Part shown: piece after piece, positions 1 through 9,095 of the stretch
Layout: the number at the start of each line of letters is the position of its first letter
How positions within the stretch are numbered: position 1 is the first letter of the stretch
Assembly: GCA_963709185.1 (NCBI GenBank)
Contig: CAVPVQ010000028.1
Coordinates: 186,001-250,000, forward strand
Origin: Roseiarcus sp963709185
GTDB taxonomy: Bacteria > Pseudomonadota > Alphaproteobacteria > Rhizobiales > Beijerinckiaceae
Length of the DNA: 64,000 bases
Reading direction: 5' to 3'
Notes under the pieces: model-generated
Database searches by the model: none
What the model was told of the DNA's origin: nothing
What the model saw: only the letters and a program-made list of their open reading frames with translations
Translations under genes and position numbers: made by a program

Positions 1-357
1 CCAGCCCCACCCCGCGAGGCCGAGCTGGCGCCAGCCGTCATAGTCGGCCGCCTGACCGCGCATATAGATCATGCCGTTGATCGCCGAGCTGCCGCCGACG
101 ACCCGGCCGCGGGGATAGGCGATGGCGCGCCCATTGAGGCCGCTCTCGCTGGCGGTCTTGAACATCCAGTCGGCGCGCGGATTGCCGATCGCGTAGAGAT
201 AACCGACCGGGATATGGAACCAGATCCAGTTGTCCCTGCCGCCCGCCTCGAGCAGCAGCACCTTGTTGCGCGGGTCGGCGGAAAGCCGGTTGGCGAGCAG
301 ACAGCCGGCCGAACCGGCGCCGACGATGATGTAGTCGAACTGCTGGCGCTCGCTCAT
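1..357 (-). CDS. GMC-family oxidoreductase, N-terminal part (cut by left edge)
   Basis: FAD-dependent alcohol/sugar oxidoreductase of the glucose-methanol-choline family; only the first 119 residues are in the window. The protein opens MSERQQFDYIIVGAGSAG, with the Rossmann GxGxxG at residues 13-18, the ribose-binding acidic residue in LLLEAGG near 37, and the first GMC signature GRVVGGSSAINGMIYMRG near 86-103. The start codon shares the ATGA overlap with the stop of the upstream ABC ATPase, so it is the last visible gene of that transport operon and presumably oxidises what the importer brings in. The substrate cannot be read from this fragment. Confidence 0.9.
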   Translation of the reverse strand, partial: MSERQQFDYIIVGAGSAGCLLANRLSADPRNKVLLLEAGGRDNWIWFHIPVGYLYAIGNPRADWMFKTASESGLNGRAIAYPRGRVVGGSSAINGMIYMRGQAADYDGWRQLGLAGWGW

Positions 358-1318
358 GCGCTCACCGCCCAGCACGCCACCGTGCGGCCCTGCTTGAGTT
401 CGACGGGGGGCTCTTCCGAGCGGCACCGATCGAAGGCCAGCGGACAGCGCGGATTGAACGGACAGCCCTTCGGCGGGTTGATCGGCGAAGGCGCCTCGCC
501 CGACAGGATGATCCGCTCGCGCCTCGCATCGGGATCGGCAACCGGCGTCGCCGACAGCAGCGCGCGGGTGTAGGGGTGCAGCGGGGTCGAAAAGATCGTC
601 GCGCGCGGGCCCATTTCAACGATATGTCCGAGATAGATCACCATCACCTCGTCGGCCATGTGCCGCACGACCGACAGATCGTGGGAAATGAAGACATAGG
701 CGAGAGCGAGTTCTTCCTGCAACTCGGCGAGGAGATTGAGCACCTGGGCGCGGATCGAGATGTCGAGCGCCGACACCGGCTCGTCCAGCACCAGGATTTT
801 CGGGCGCAGCATCAGCGCCCGGGCGATCGCGATGCGCTGGCGCTGGCCGCCGGAAAACATGTGGGGGTAGCGCGGATAGAATTCCGGCCTGAGGCCGACC
901 CGCACCATGATGTCGCGCGCCGCGGCCTCGCGCTCGCCCGCGCTCATCGCCGTATTGACCAGCAGCGGCTCCTCGAGCGCCTTGCCGATTCTTCTGGCGG
1001 GGATTGAGCGAGCCATAGGGATTCTGGAAAACGATCTGGATTTCCCGGCGCAGGCGCTTCCGGGTGGTTTCGCCGGCCTGCGCGACGTCGACGCCCTCGA
1101 TCATCAAGCGCGCCGGCGCTCGGCGGCTCGATGAATGTCAGAAGCCTGGCGAGCGTCGACTTGCCGCAGCCGGACTCGCCGACCACCGCCAGGGTCCGGC
1201 CGGCGTCGAGGGTGAACGACACGCCGGCGAGCGCCTTGACGGTCGCCGGCGGCGCGAACAATCCGCGCCTTGCCTTGTAGTTGCGGGCGAGGCCGCGCGC
1301 CTCGAGCAGCGGGGTCAT
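354..1318 (-). CDS. Peptide-type ABC transporter ATPase, DppF/OppF-like (frame broken twice)
   Basis: Second ATP-binding subunit of an oligopeptide/nickel-class importer. In order: start MTPLLEARGLARNYK, Walker A GESGCGKST, Q-loop IVFQNPYGSLNP, ABC signature SGGQRQR, Walker B ILVLDEP, H-loop ISHDLSVV, and the C-terminal oligo_HPY cysteine region CPFNPRCPLAFDRC, probably an Fe-S or metal site as in this subfamily. The frame changes near 1115 (GAL/MIEGVDV) and near 990 (NPRQK/IGKALEE). Deleting one base at each gives a continuous 320-residue protein, the usual size. The start overlaps the upstream ATPase stop by ATGA and the stop overlaps the GMC start the same way. Confidence 0.88.
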
Positions 1319-2317
1319 CGGCGCGCCGCCTGAACGAACGCAGCCCCCTGCGGGACGCCATGCACGAGCGGCGTGTGGCAAAGCGCCTCGCCGAGCAGGG
1401 GGGAGGCGGGGACGGGCGCGATCTGGCGGCAACGCTCGAACACGAAGTCGCAGCGCGGCGAAAACAGGCAGCCGCGCGGCCGGTCGTGCTGGCCGGGAAC
1501 GACGCCGGGGATGGCGGCGAGCCGGCGCCCGTTGCGCGTGCTCGGGCAGGGCGGACAGCAGCGCGGCGGTATAGGGGTGATGGGGATCGGCGAACAGCGC
1601 GCGCGTGGAATTGGCCTCGACCTTCTGCCCGGCATATTGGACGATGACCCGATCGGCGGTCTCGGCGACGACGCCCATGTCGTGGGTGATCAGCAACAGG
1701 CTCATGCCGTTCTGGCGGCGGAGCGCCATCAGCAGGTCGAGGATCTGCGCCTGGATCGTCACATCCAGCGCGGTGGTCGGCTCGTCGGCGATCAGCAGTT
1801 GGGGTCGGCAGGCGAGCGCCATCGCGATCATCACGCGCTGGCTCATGCCGCCCGACAATTGATGCGGAAAATCGCCGGCCCGCCGGACCGGGTCGGGAAT
1901 GCCGACCTCCTCCAGCAATTCGATGACCCGCTTCTTTCGCGCCGCGCGCCCGAGGCCGAGATGGGTCTTCAGCGCTTCGTCGATCTGAAAGCCGGCGGTG
2001 AAACAGGGATTGAGCGAGGTCATCGGCTCCTGGAAGATCATCGCCATCTGCTTGCCGGCGATCTGCCGTCGCTCGCGCGCCCCGATCGACAGGAGATCGC
2101 GGCCCTCGAAGGCGAGACGGTCGGCGGTCACCGTCGCGGTGAATGGCAACAGGCCCATCACCGCGAGCATCGCGACCGACTTGCCCGACCCGGATTCTCC
2201 AACAACCGCAAGGACTTCGTTGGGTTCAATGGTCAGGTCGACGCCGTCGACCGCCTTGAACCGGCCTGACCTCGTGGCGAACGAGACGCAGAGGTTGCGG
2301 ATTTCGAGGAGAGGCAT
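1315..2317 (-). CDS. Peptide-type ABC transporter ATPase, DppD/OppD-like (one frame break)
   Basis: First ATP-binding subunit of the importer. MPLLEIRNLCVSFATRSG leads to Walker A GESGSGKS near residue 40, Q-loop MIFQEPMTSLNP, signature LSGGMSQR, Walker B LLIADEPTTALD and H-loop ITHDMGVV. The C-terminal CLFSPRCDFVFERC cysteine segment is present but in another frame: the reading changes near 1540 (LPEHAQR/RRLAAIPG), and removing one G from a GGG run restores a 333-residue protein. Coupled by ATGA to the DppF-like gene downstream. Substrate unassigned; the family covers dipeptides, oligopeptides, nickel and some sugars. Confidence 0.88.
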
Positions 2318-2325
2318 CGTTGTGC

Positions 2326-3252
2326 TCAACTGCGCCGCATTTTCGGATCGAGCGCATCGCGCAATCCGTCGCCGGTGAGGTTGATCGCCACGACGGTGAC
2401 GAGAATCGCAAGGCCGGGAAAGGTGACAATCCACGGATTCGATCGAATAAATTCTCTGGAATCGGCGAGCATCGAACCCCATTCGGGGGTCGGCGGCTGC
2501 GCGCCAAGCCCGAGGAAGCCGAGCGCCGCCGCTTCGAGGATCGCGTCGGAGACGCCAAGCGCGGCCTGGACGATCAGCGGCGCGAGGCAATTGGGCAGGA
2601 TGGTCGCGAACATCAGCCGGAGCGGGCCGACCCCGGCGACCCGCGCCGCCGTGACATAGTCCTTGTGCAACTCGCCCAGCGCCGAGGCGCGCACCAGGCG
2701 CACGTAGCGCGGGAGATAGACGATGGTGACCGCGATGATCGTATTGGCGAGGCTCGGGCCGAGGATGGCGACGACCAGAATGGCCAGAACCAGGCTCGGG
2801 ACCGCCATGATCAGATCCATCACGCGGGTGATCGCGACGTCAGCGACCGGCCCCGCCATCGCGCTCAGGAGTCCAAGCACGATGCCGACGACGAACGAGA
2901 CGCTCATTACGGCAAGGCCGATGAACAGCGACACGCGCGCGCCATAGATCAGACGTGAAAGCATGTCGCGGCCGGCGCCGTCGGTGCCCAGAATGAAGCG
3001 CCACGAGCCGCCGGCCTCCCACACCGGGGGAGCCTTGACCGCGTCGCGGAATTGCTCGATCGGCGAATGTGGGGCGATGAAATCGGCCAGCAGCGCCGTG
3101 GCGACGACCACGACGACGATCGTCAGCCCGAACACCGCGCCCTTGTTCTCGCGAAACGCCGCCCAGACCTCGTCGAGCGGCGACGGCGCGCGGGCCACGT
3201 TCAGGCCATCGTCACCGGCCGCAGGGTCAGCCCTGACGAGTTCAGCGTCCAT
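2326..3252 (-). CDS. Peptide-type ABC transporter permease, DppC-like
   Basis: Inner-membrane permease, 308 residues. A first transmembrane helix (VFGLTIVVVVVATALLADFIAPHSP) is followed by the OppC-type N-terminal domain, the GTDGAGRDMLSRLIYGARVSL sequence typical of DppC, and the EAA loop (ARVAGVGPLRLMFATILPN) that contacts the ATPase. The start lies 11 bases inside the 3' end of the DppB-like gene, so the two are translationally linked. Intact frame. Confidence 0.93.
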   Translation of the reverse strand: MDAELVRADPAAGDDGLNVARAPSPLDEVWAAFRENKGAVFGLTIVVVVVATALLADFIAPHSPIEQFRDAVKAPPVWEAGGSWRFILGTDGAGRDMLSRLIYGARVSLFIGLAVMSVSFVVGIVLGLLSAMAGPVADVAITRVMDLIMAVPSLVLAILVVAILGPSLANTIIAVTIVYLPRYVRLVRASALGELHKDYVTAARVAGVGPLRLMFATILPNCLAPLIVQAALGVSDAILEAAALGFLGLGAQPPTPEWGSMLADSREFIRSNPWIVTFPGLAILVTVVAINLTGDGLRDALDPKMRRS

Positions 3253-4255
3253 GGCGGATCCGCGGGTTGATCGCGCCGTAGAGCAGGTCGACCATCAGAT
3301 TGACGAAGATCACCACCAGCGAAATCAGCATCACGCCGCCCTGCAGCGCCGGGTAGTCGCGCCGGCTGATCGAATCGATGAGCCACTTGCCGACGCCCGG
3401 CCAGGAGAAGATCGTCTCGGTCAGCACCGCTCCCGCGAGCAGCGAGGAAATCGACAACCCGATCACCGTGACCACCGGCAGCAGGGCGTTGCGCAGCGCA
3501 TGCAGGCCGATCACCCGCAGCGGCGACAGACCTTTCGCACGCGCCGTACGGACATAGTCCTCGCTCAGCACTTCGAGCATCGAGGAGCGCGTCATGCGGG
3601 CGATCACCGCCAGCGGCACGGTGCCGAGCACGATCGCCGGCAGGATGAGATGATGCAGCGCGTCGAGAAAGGCGCCGTCCTGGCCCGACAGCAGCGCGTC
3701 TATGGTCATGAATCCGGTTCGCGGCTCGAAGTAGAAGCGAATGAGATCGATGCGGCCGGAAATCGGCGTCAGTCCCAGGGTCAGGCCGACGAACATGATC
3801 AGCAGCAGACCCCACCAGAAGATCGGCATGGAATAGCCGATCGTCGCCACGCTCATCAGCGTCTGGTCGAAATAGCTGCCGCGCTTGACCGCCGCCATCG
3901 CGCCGGTCGGCACGCCGATGAGCAGCGCGAACAGCATCGCGAAGAACGACAGTTCGAGCGTGGCCGGAAACAGCGTGAGGAACTCGGTCAGCACCTTCTG
4001 CTGCGTCGAGACCGAGGTGCCAAAATCGCCGTGCAGCAATTGCCAGGCATAGGCGAGAAACTGTCGCCATACCGGCAGGTCGAGGCCGAGCTCATGGCGG
4101 AACATCGCCAGACGTTCCGGCGAAATGGCGTGCTCGCCGACGCGCACTTCCACCGGATCGCCCGGCACCAATCGAATCGCCGCGAAGGTCACGAACATCA
4201 GCGCGACGAAAGTCGGGATCGTCAGCAGAACTCGGCGAACGAGATAGGCGAGCAT
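3242..4255 (-). CDS. Peptide-type ABC transporter permease, DppB-like
   Basis: Inner-membrane permease, 337 residues, start MLAYLVRRVLLTIPTFVALMFVTFAAIRLVPGDPVEVR, the classic DppB opening. It has about six membrane segments and the EAA motif ARTAKG-type loop (RTARAKGLSPLRVIGLHALRNALLP). It follows the binding-protein gene after a 59-base gap that holds a GC-rich stem-loop, and overlaps the DppC-like gene by 11 bases. It forms the heterodimeric channel with that protein. Confidence 0.93.
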   Translation of the reverse strand: MLAYLVRRVLLTIPTFVALMFVTFAAIRLVPGDPVEVRVGEHAISPERLAMFRHELGLDLPVWRQFLAYAWQLLHGDFGTSVSTQQKVLTEFLTLFPATLELSFFAMLFALLIGVPTGAMAAVKRGSYFDQTLMSVATIGYSMPIFWWGLLLIMFVGLTLGLTPISGRIDLIRFYFEPRTGFMTIDALLSGQDGAFLDALHHLILPAIVLGTVPLAVIARMTRSSMLEVLSEDYVRTARAKGLSPLRVIGLHALRNALLPVVTVIGLSISSLLAGAVLTETIFSWPGVGKWLIDSISRRDYPALQGGVMLISLVVIFVNLMVDLLYGAINPRIRHGR

Positions 4256-4274
4256 CGGCGCGCTGGGCAGGCTC

Positions 4275-4304
4275 CGGCCCGCCTCCCCGAGGGGAGAAGG
4301 GCCG
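4275..4304 (-). terminator. Stem-loop between SBP gene and DppB-like gene
   Basis: CGGCCC (4275-4280) pairs with GGGCCG (4299-4304) and CTCCC with GGGAG inside, separated by a 2x2 internal loop and closed by a small loop. It begins 11 bases after the binding-protein stop and has no T-tract. Attenuation or 3' protection of the binding-protein mRNA, raising its dose over the permeases, is the likely role. Confidence 0.6.
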
Positions 4305-4314
4305 GCGCCGCGCC

Positions 4315-5904
4315 TTACTGGATGTCGACGCCTTCGAACGAATGGGCGCCGAGCGGGCTCTGCTTGTAGCCGGTGACGTTGGCGCGCATCGCCTCGTAGA
4401 CCGTCGAATGGGCGATCAGGAATTCCGGCGCTTCGTCGTGCTCGATGACCTGCAGCCGCTCATAAAGCTTGGCGCGGCCCGCCTGATCGGGAATCACCCG
4501 CGCCTTGGCGAGCAGGTCGTCGAATTCGGCGTTGCACCATTTGGTGACGTTGATCGACGCCGGCTTGCCGTCCGGACAGGCGCGCAGGAAGAAGAAATTA
4601 TCGGGGTCGCCGTTGTCGCCGGTCCAGCCGAACTGCCCGGTGATGTGCTCGCCGTTCTGCAGGCGTTTGCGATATTCGCCCCATTCGAAGGTGACGAGCT
4701 TGGCGTTGACGCCGATCTTGGCGAGATCCGCCTGCATCATCTCGCCGATGCGCTTGCCGTTGGGATTGTAGGGGCGCGCCACCGGCATGTACCACATGTC
4801 GATGTCGAGCGGCGTCTTGACGCCCGCCGCCGCCAGCATCGCCTTGGCCTTTTCGGGATCATAGGGGTAGTCCTCGATCTTGTCGTTGTAGGACCACATG
4901 GTGCTGGGAATCAGCGTCTTGGCGGGCTCGCCGGCGCCGAGATAGACGTCCTTGATGATCGCCGCCTTGTCGATCGCCATGGTGAGGGCCTGACGGACCT
5001 CCTTCTTGTCGAACGGCGGCTTGCTCGCGTTGAACGCCCAGAAGGCGATGTTGAGGCCGGACTGGCTAATCACCTTCAGCGAGGAATCCTTCTGCATTTC
5101 CGGCAGATCGGCGGGTCGCGGGAAGCCATTGAGATGGCACTCGCCGGCTTTCAGCTTGGCGTAGCGCGCCGTCGCGTCGGGCGTGATGGCGAAGACGAGG
5201 TCGTCGACAAGAGGCTTTTCGCCGAAATAATCCTTGTTCGCCTTGAAGCGGATCACCGCGTCCTTCTGGTAGGCCACGAAAGAGAACGGGCCGGTGCCGA
5301 CCGGAACCTGATCGAACTGCTCGGGCGTGCCCTTCTTCAGCAGGAAATCAGCATATTCGGCCGAGCCGATCGAGGCGAAGTCCATCGCCAGGTTGGCGAG
5401 GATCGCGACGTTCGGGGTCTTCAGCTTCATGACGACGGTGTAGTCGTCCTTCTTCTCGATCGACTCGAGAAGCCCCGGCATATCCATGTCGTTGAAATAG
5501 TCATACTTGCCGCCCGACACTTTCGCGTACGGATTGTCCGGCTTCCATTGCCGGTTGAACGAGAACAGCACGTCGTCGGCGTTAAAATCGCGCGTCGGTT
5601 TGAAATCCTTGACCGAGTGGAACTTCACGCCCTTGCGCAAGTGGAAGACGATGGTCTTGCCGCCGTCGGAAACGTCCCAGCTTTCGGCGAGTCCGGGGCC
5701 GACGATCGTCGTGCCGCGCTTGAACTCGGTCAGCTTGTCGTAGACGGGCCGGGCCGCGTCGAAGCTCGTGCCGGTGGTGTTGATGGCCGGGGTGAAATTC
5801 TCCGGACTTCCTTCGGAGCAATAGACCAGGGTCTTGGCCGATACGGCCGTGGAGCCGAACAACAAGGCGGCGAGGCCGACGCTCGCAAACGTGATGGCTT
5901 TCAT
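4315..5904 (-). CDS. Peptide-type ABC transporter substrate-binding protein (SBP_bac_5)
   Basis: Periplasmic binding protein, 529 residues, family 5 (DppA/OppA class). MKAITFASVGLAALLFGSTAVSA is a Sec signal peptide with cleavage after AVSA. The mature part starts KTLVYCSEGSPENFTPAINTTGTSFDA, a typical DppA opening (VYCSEGSPEGF in enterobacterial DppA), and ends DIQ. A strong GGGGAG ribosome site precedes the ATG. It heads the operon SBP-DppB-DppC-DppD-DppF-GMC. The DppA-like N-terminus favours dipeptides, but the terminal GMC oxidoreductase leaves a different solute possible. Confidence 0.92.
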   Translation of the reverse strand: MKAITFASVGLAALLFGSTAVSAKTLVYCSEGSPENFTPAINTTGTSFDAARPVYDKLTEFKRGTTIVGPGLAESWDVSDGGKTIVFHLRKGVKFHSVKDFKPTRDFNADDVLFSFNRQWKPDNPYAKVSGGKYDYFNDMDMPGLLESIEKKDDYTVVMKLKTPNVAILANLAMDFASIGSAEYADFLLKKGTPEQFDQVPVGTGPFSFVAYQKDAVIRFKANKDYFGEKPLVDDLVFAITPDATARYAKLKAGECHLNGFPRPADLPEMQKDSSLKVISQSGLNIAFWAFNASKPPFDKKEVRQALTMAIDKAAIIKDVYLGAGEPAKTLIPSTMWSYNDKIEDYPYDPEKAKAMLAAAGVKTPLDIDMWYMPVARPYNPNGKRIGEMMQADLAKIGVNAKLVTFEWGEYRKRLQNGEHITGQFGWTGDNGDPDNFFFLRACPDGKPASINVTKWCNAEFDDLLAKARVIPDQAGRAKLYERLQVIEHDEAPEFLIAHSTVYEAMRANVTGYKQSPLGAHSFEGVDIQ

Positions 5905-5980
5905 GCAACTCCCCTTTGATCGCTCTCTTGTCGAGCGCGCGGCAGGCGCTGGTCAGCAACGGCTGGCGGGCAGACCCTGC

Positions 5981-6018
5981 GGGCTTCGATGGCGCATCGC
6001 CATCGAAGCCCCTTTTTT
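5981..6018 (+). terminator. 14-bp perfect hairpin with T-tract on the + strand
   Basis: GGGCTTCGATGGCG (5981-5994), a CAT loop, then its exact complement (5998-6011), then CC-free T6 at 6013-6018. This is a textbook rho-independent terminator for a + strand transcript. Both flanking genes (SBP to the left, cysNC to the right) lie on the minus strand, where the hairpin has no U-tract after it. It may end an antisense or small RNA; see findings. Confidence 0.7.
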
Positions 6019-6070
6019 GCGCTGCCGCAATGGTTTTAAGGGGCGCGGCGTATTTTCGGAATAAAAATGA

Positions 6071-7942
6071 TCAAAGCCGCGCTAGGACGCCGCGCGCCTC
6101 CAGTTCGCTGATCACCCGATCGGCGAGGGCGTCGGGATTGTCGAGCGCCGACTTGAGAACGATGTCGGGAGCTTCCGGCGTCTCATACGGTTGGCCGACG
6201 CCGGTGAAATTCTTGATCTCCCCGGCGAGCGCGCGTTTGTAGAGGCCCTTGGGATCGCGCGCGATCACCGTTTCGAGCGGCGCGTCGACGAATATTTCGA
6301 TGAATTCGCCGGGCGCGGCGAGATCGCGCACGAGGGCGCGCTCCGCCTTGAACGGCGAAATGAACGAACACAGCGCGATGAGCCCCGCGTCCGTCATCAG
6401 CCGCGCCACCTCGCCGACGCGCCGGATGTTCTCGACGCGATCGGCCGCCGTGAACCCGAGGTCCTTGTTGAGCCCGTGGCGAATGTTGTCGCCGTCGAGC
6501 ATCACCGTATGGGCGCCGCGCGCGTGCAGCTTGGTCTCGACCAGATTGGCGATCACCGATTTTCCCGCGCCGGACAGGCCGGTGAACCACAGGATGGCGG
6601 GACGCTGATGTTTGATCTGCGCCCGCGCGTCGCGAGTGATCGTCAGGTTGTGGCGATGGATGTTGGTGGCGCGCCGCAAGCCATGGCTGATCATTCCGGC
6701 CGCCGCGGTTTCGTTGGTCGAGCGGTCGATCAGGATGAATGCGCCGGTCTCGCGATTGTCGGCGTAGGCGTCGAAGGCGACCGGCATCGTCGTCGCGAGA
6801 TTGCAGACGCCGACCTCGTTGAGCGAGAGGGTCTTGCCGGCCAGCTTCTCCAGCGTGTTGACGTCGATGCGATGCTTCAGCTCGGTGACCGTCGCCGGGG
6901 TGGTCCGGGCGCCGATTTTCATCAGATAGGATCGGCCGGGCAGAAGCTTTTCCTCGCTCATCCAGATGATATGGGCGGCGAATTGATCGGCGACTTCGGG
7001 CCGCCCCTCGGGATGGCTGAGCAATTCCCCGCGCGCGATGTCCACCTCGTCGGCGGTCACCAGGGTCACCGCCTCGCCGGCGCCGGCCTCGGCGGCGTCG
7101 CCATTGGCGACGATCACCCGCGTGACTTTGCTGAGCTTGCCGGATGACGCGACGACGATCTCGTCGCCCGGCCGCACCGTTCCGCTGGCGATCGAGCCGG
7201 CGAAGCCGCGAAAATCCAGATGCGGCCGGTTGACCCACTGAACCGGCAGGCGAAACGGCGCTGAGCGGCGGTCCTGCTCGACCTCGACGCGCTCGAGATG
7301 GTGCAACAGATGCGGCCCGGCGAACCACGGCGTATTCTTGCTGCGCGCTGAGACGTTGTCGCCAAACCGCGCGGATATCGGGATCGGCTCGATCGAGCGG
7401 AATCCCAACGGCCTCGCGAATTCTTCAAAGCTCCTGACGATGCCGCGGAACACCGCCTCGTCGAAGTCGACGAGATCGATCTTGTTGACCGCCAGAACGA
7501 CATGGCGGATGCCGAGCAGCGACACAATGTAGGAATGGCGGAAGGTCTGGGTCAGCAGGCCCTTGCGCGCGTCGACCAGAATCACCGCGAGGTCGGCGTT
7601 GGAGGCGCCGGTCGCCATGTTCCTGGTGTATTGCTCATGGCCCGGCGTGTCGGCGACGACGAACGAGCGCGCCGGAGTCGCGAAATAACGATAGGCGACG
7701 TCGATGGTGATTCCCTGTTCGCGCTCGGCTTCGAGGCCATCCACCAGCAGCGCGAAATCGATGTCGTCGCCGGTCGTCCCGTGCTTGATCGAATCGCGCT
7801 TGAGCGCCGCCAGATGATCGTCGAAGATGAGCTGCTGCTCGTAAAGCAGGCGGCCGATCAGCGTCGATTTGCCGTCGTCGACCGAGCCGCAGGTGAGCAG
7901 GCGCAGGGTCGGGAGCGCCATTGTGCGCAAGACGTCGTTCAT
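6071..7942 (-). CDS. cysNC: Bifunctional sulfate adenylyltransferase subunit 1 / APS kinase
   Basis: GTPase subunit of ATP sulfurylase fused to APS kinase (NodQ architecture), 623 residues. The N-terminal EF-Tu-like part carries the P-loop GSVDDGKST near residue 20, DTPGHEQYTRNMATGA near 100 and NKIDLVDF near 155. The C-terminal APS kinase (from about 450) has the P-loop GLSGAGKS and the DGDNIRHGLNKDLGF substrate segment. With CysD it makes APS, and the kinase half then makes PAPS. It shares a TGATG stop/start overlap with cysD, giving matched expression of the two sulfurylase subunits. Confidence 0.96.
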   Translation of the reverse strand: MNDVLRTMALPTLRLLTCGSVDDGKSTLIGRLLYEQQLIFDDHLAALKRDSIKHGTTGDDIDFALLVDGLEAEREQGITIDVAYRYFATPARSFVVADTPGHEQYTRNMATGASNADLAVILVDARKGLLTQTFRHSYIVSLLGIRHVVLAVNKIDLVDFDEAVFRGIVRSFEEFARPLGFRSIEPIPISARFGDNVSARSKNTPWFAGPHLLHHLERVEVEQDRRSAPFRLPVQWVNRPHLDFRGFAGSIASGTVRPGDEIVVASSGKLSKVTRVIVANGDAAEAGAGEAVTLVTADEVDIARGELLSHPEGRPEVADQFAAHIIWMSEEKLLPGRSYLMKIGARTTPATVTELKHRIDVNTLEKLAGKTLSLNEVGVCNLATTMPVAFDAYADNRETGAFILIDRSTNETAAAGMISHGLRRATNIHRHNLTITRDARAQIKHQRPAILWFTGLSGAGKSVIANLVETKLHARGAHTVMLDGDNIRHGLNKDLGFTAADRVENIRRVGEVARLMTDAGLIALCSFISPFKAERALVRDLAAPGEFIEIFVDAPLETVIARDPKGLYKRALAGEIKNFTGVGQPYETPEAPDIVLKSALDNPDALADRVISELEARGVLARL

Positions 7943-8850
7943 CAGAAATAGCCCTCGCGCTTTTTCTTCTCCATCGAGCCCGTTTCGTCGAGGTCGATCA
8001 GCCGCCCCTGCCGTTCGGAGCTCGTCGAGGCGCGCATTTCCTCGATCACTTCGTCGAGCGTCTCGGCGTCCGATTCGATCGCGCCGGTCAGCGGATAGCA
8101 GCCGAGCGTGCGGAAGCGGACGCGGCGCATTTGCGGCTTCTCGCCCGGCGCCAGCGGCAGGCGCTCGTCGTCGACCATGATCAGCGCGCCGTCGCGCTCG
8201 ACGACCGGCCGCTCCTTGGCGAAATAAAGCGGAACCACCGGGATCCGTTCGGCGCGCACATATTCCCAGACGTCGAGCTCGGTCCAGTTGGAGAGCGGAA
8301 ACACCCGCATCGATTCGCCGGCCCGAATGCGGGTGTTGAACAGCCGCCAGAGTTCGGGCCGCTGGTTGCGGGGGTCCCAGGCGTGCGCCGCCGAGCGGTG
8401 CGAAAAGATGCGCTCCTTGGCGCGGCTCTTTTCTTCGTCGCGCCGGGCGCCGCCGAACGCCGCGTCGAATTTTCCATTGTCCAGCGCCTGGCGGAGCGCC
8501 TCGGTCTTCATCACCTGCGTGTGCAAGGCCGATCCCGAGGCGACCGGCGAAATGCCGCGTCGGAGGCCGTCCTGGTTGGTGTGGACGATCAGTTTAATGC
8601 CGAGGCGCTCAGCCGTCGCGTCGCGAAACGCGATCATTTCGCGAAACTTCCAGGTAGTGTCGACGTGCAGGAACGGGAACGGCGGCGGCGCCGGATGAAA
8701 CGCCTTGAAGGCCACGTGCAGCATTGCGCTCGAGTCCTTGCCGATTGAATAGAGCATGACCGGAGCGCTAAATTCGGCGACCACCTCGCGCATGATGTGG
8801 ATCGCCTCCGATTCGAGGCGGCGCAGATGAGGCGGCAGATTGAAGGCCAT
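7942..8850 (-). CDS. cysD: Sulfate adenylyltransferase subunit 2
   Basis: Catalytic subunit of ATP sulfurylase, 302 residues, PAPS-reductase-like fold. The PP-loop SIGKDSSAMLHVAFKAF is near residue 36 and the family signature RRDEEKSRAKERIFSHR near 160. The C-terminus EKKKREGYF is the conserved end of CysD proteins. First gene of a cysD-cysNC operon. The 245 bases upstream separate it from the divergent mnmE and must hold both promoters; I could not identify a specific regulator site there. Confidence 0.96.
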   Translation of the reverse strand: MAFNLPPHLRRLESEAIHIMREVVAEFSAPVMLYSIGKDSSAMLHVAFKAFHPAPPPFPFLHVDTTWKFREMIAFRDATAERLGIKLIVHTNQDGLRRGISPVASGSALHTQVMKTEALRQALDNGKFDAAFGGARRDEEKSRAKERIFSHRSAAHAWDPRNQRPELWRLFNTRIRAGESMRVFPLSNWTELDVWEYVRAERIPVVPLYFAKERPVVERDGALIMVDDERLPLAPGEKPQMRRVRFRTLGCYPLTGAIESDAETLDEVIEEMRASTSSERQGRLIDLDETGSMEKKKREGYF

Positions 8851-9095
8851 GGAAATTATCTCGGCGATCGGGAGGAAGGGTTCCTATAGTCGATGGAAAG
8901 CCTATGCGGCAACCGGTGCGCCCGGACGGCCGGCGCCGCGTCCGGGCAATCGACCACATTGGATCATCGGGCCTTGAAAATGTTTGCAAATCGACATGAT
9001 TTTTACCGTTTCTGCGGCGCGGCGCCCCAAGCGAATTGTATGCCACGGCTGCGAGCGCCGGCGCTACGGCGCAACCTGATCGTGGTTTCGATCGC

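Noticed and set aside
354..2590. Treating the two ABC ATPase genes as one fused or decayed gene because one frame spans both
   Set aside because: The two domains have separate starts joined by ATGA, and single-base repairs restore two normal-length ATPases; the long frame is a by-product of the breaks.
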